Source of the DNA: Patiria miniata
Taxonomy: Eukaryota; Echinodermata; Asteroidea; Valvatida; Asterinidae
Direction of reading: 5' to 3'
DNA length: 64,000 nt
Assembly (NCBI RefSeq): GCF_015706575.1
Contig: NW_024037058.1
Location: 19,551,547-19,615,546, forward strand
Positions 62,912 to 64,000 of this stretch are shown here, piece after piece. A program made the position numbers and the translations under genes. Numbering within the stretch: position 1 is the stretch's first letter; each line of letters starts with the position of its first letter. The notes beneath the pieces were generated by a model. That model saw only the letters and a program-made list of their open reading frames with translations. It searched no databases and was not told the DNA's origin.

Positions 62912-63889
62912 ATGGAAAAGATACTAGTTTTACGGATCTATAAGACTATCGTGGGCATTATTGGCATCTTGGGCAACGGTCTCGTCTGTCTTGTCATCGG
63001 TAAAGTCTCATCGATGCAGACTCGCACCAACGCCTTCATCTTCCACCAAGCTGTGGTGGATGTCTTGGGCTCGACCATGATTCTCCTACAGAGTGAAGTT
63101 CCGCTGCCCGAACCCCTGCCCGACAGTGCCCAGGGGTACTTCATCTGCGTCATCTGGAACAGTAACTTTGTACTTTTTCTCCTGTTTGCAATTTCAACTT
63201 ATAATCTGCTGTCGTTGACCATGGAGAGGTACTTCGCCATCGTTCATCCGTTCAAGTACCAAGCGGCATTCGCCGCGCACCCACGGCTGAAAGTCGGCTT
63301 CATCATAATTGGTTGTTGGATCATCGGAGTCGTAATCAAGTCTTACGGTCTGGTGATATTCGAGTTTCCGAACGGCAAGTGTGTGGCAAGAGATATCCCA
63401 ATTTCCCAGGTCATGGGGATCCTGACTGTTTTCATGCAGTACGTGGTACCGGTGGCAGTGATGCTGTTCGCGTACATCCGTATCAGCGTGGAGCTCAAGA
63501 GAGGAGCAGCCCGGGTGGGACCGGCACCAGCACCGGCACCGGTGGCCGCGGCACCCGCGGCCGGCACATCCAACTCGGATACCTCTCGACCAGCACCGAA
63601 TATGATGGAATCCCTCATGCAGGCCAGGCGCAACACCTTCAAGACACTACTGATCGTCTTCATCACGTTCGTGGTCTGCTGGACACCAAACCAGTTTCTG
63701 ATCTTCATGTTCACTGTCGGTTGGACGGTGCATGATAAGTGGTACTACCTTCTGTCTGTGGCGATGGTGGCCACCAACTGCTGCGTCAACCCGGTCATCT
63801 ACGCCTTCAAGTACCGCCAGTTTCGCAACGGATTTTTGGAGATGGTCGGACGCGGAAAACGCAACCGCAATGCGATCGTTACTCACTAA
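62912..63889 (+). CDS. Class A (rhodopsin-family) G-protein-coupled receptor
   Basis: A 325-residue single-exon receptor of the plasma membrane with seven hydrophobic segments. Landmarks are Asn22 in helix 1 (GNGLVCL), Asp50 in helix 2 (AVVD), Cys79 and Cys157 (the likely extracellular disulfide), ERY at 105-107 in place of DRY, Trp136, Pro180, CWTP at 256-259 and NPVIY at 293-297. The extracellular N terminus is only about ten residues and shows no signal peptide, which argues against a large-ligand receptor. The third intracellular loop (about 197-240) is Ala/Pro-rich. The C tail is short and basic. The general look recalls peptide/amine receptors (galanin, allatostatin or somatostatin type), but I cannot name a ligand. 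Codon use is GC-rich, unlike the surrounding AT-rich sequence, as expected for a real gene. Confidence 0.93.
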   Translation: MEKILVLRIYKTIVGIIGILGNGLVCLVIGKVSSMQTRTNAFIFHQAVVDVLGSTMILLQSEVPLPEPLPDSAQGYFICVIWNSNFVLFLLFAISTYNLLSLTMERYFAIVHPFKYQAAFAAHPRLKVGFIIIGCWIIGVVIKSYGLVIFEFPNGKCVARDIPISQVMGILTVFMQYVVPVAVMLFAYIRISVELKRGAARVGPAPAPAPVAAAPAAGTSNSDTSRPAPNMMESLMQARRNTFKTLLIVFITFVVCWTPNQFLIFMFTVGWTVHDKWYYLLSVAMVATNCCVNPVIYAFKYRQFRNGFLEMVGRGKRNRNAIVTH

Positions 63890-64000
63890 ATTAGCCGCCA
63901 GATCTCAAACGAATGAAATCGAACACTGAACACTCATATAATAGTTTCTTGCTTTAAGTTTGATTTATTTCATGCACTCACAAGTATTATGTATGATACA

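Overview
The window is eukaryotic: long introns with consensus splice sites, dispersed tRNA-derived SINE-like repeats, many foldback and miniature inverted-repeat elements, and three genes of metazoan families. The repeat style and the gene families suggest a marine deuterostome invertebrate, most likely an echinoderm such as a sea star. That placement is inference, not proof.

One gene dominates. On the minus strand, from an ATG at 53789 to a probable stop at 2254, I reconstructed a 35-exon gene by matching splice sites, reading phase and protein content. Every junction is phase-consistent and the joined reading frame is 1695 codons. It encodes a WD-repeat protein most like the WDR97/WDR87 group. 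A beta-propeller region (about residues 160-840) is followed by a long acidic, serine/proline/lysine-rich tail that ends in a charged helical segment. Two introns use GC-AG ends. A 5' UTR exon segment (53790-54071) and a candidate upstream noncoding exon and promoter (about 55.6-56.0 kb) lie to its right.

The introns are almost entirely mobile-element debris. They hold about eight copies of a 0.5 kb element with TTAAAG termini and a smaller related family. They also hold several very long foldbacks, SINE-like repeats, and two palindromic elements that carry tRNA-like promoters. Two 650-bp elements share CGTCACC termini, 4-bp target duplications and internal motif arrays. Tandem arrays include an 11-bp satellite at 3.0-3.9 kb, a 10-bp satellite at 6.2-7.4 kb, a 107-bp repeat at 33.4-34.1 kb, a (CTG)45 tract at 34.5 kb and a 750-bp C-rich tract at 35.6-36.4 kb.

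To the right lie two intronless genes: a fatty-acid/retinoid-binding-protein family gene on the minus strand (60292-60759) and a class A G-protein-coupled receptor on the plus strand (62912-63889). Nothing suggests the three genes act in one pathway; they are ordinary neighbours. No genuine rRNA, tRNA or CRISPR locus was found.
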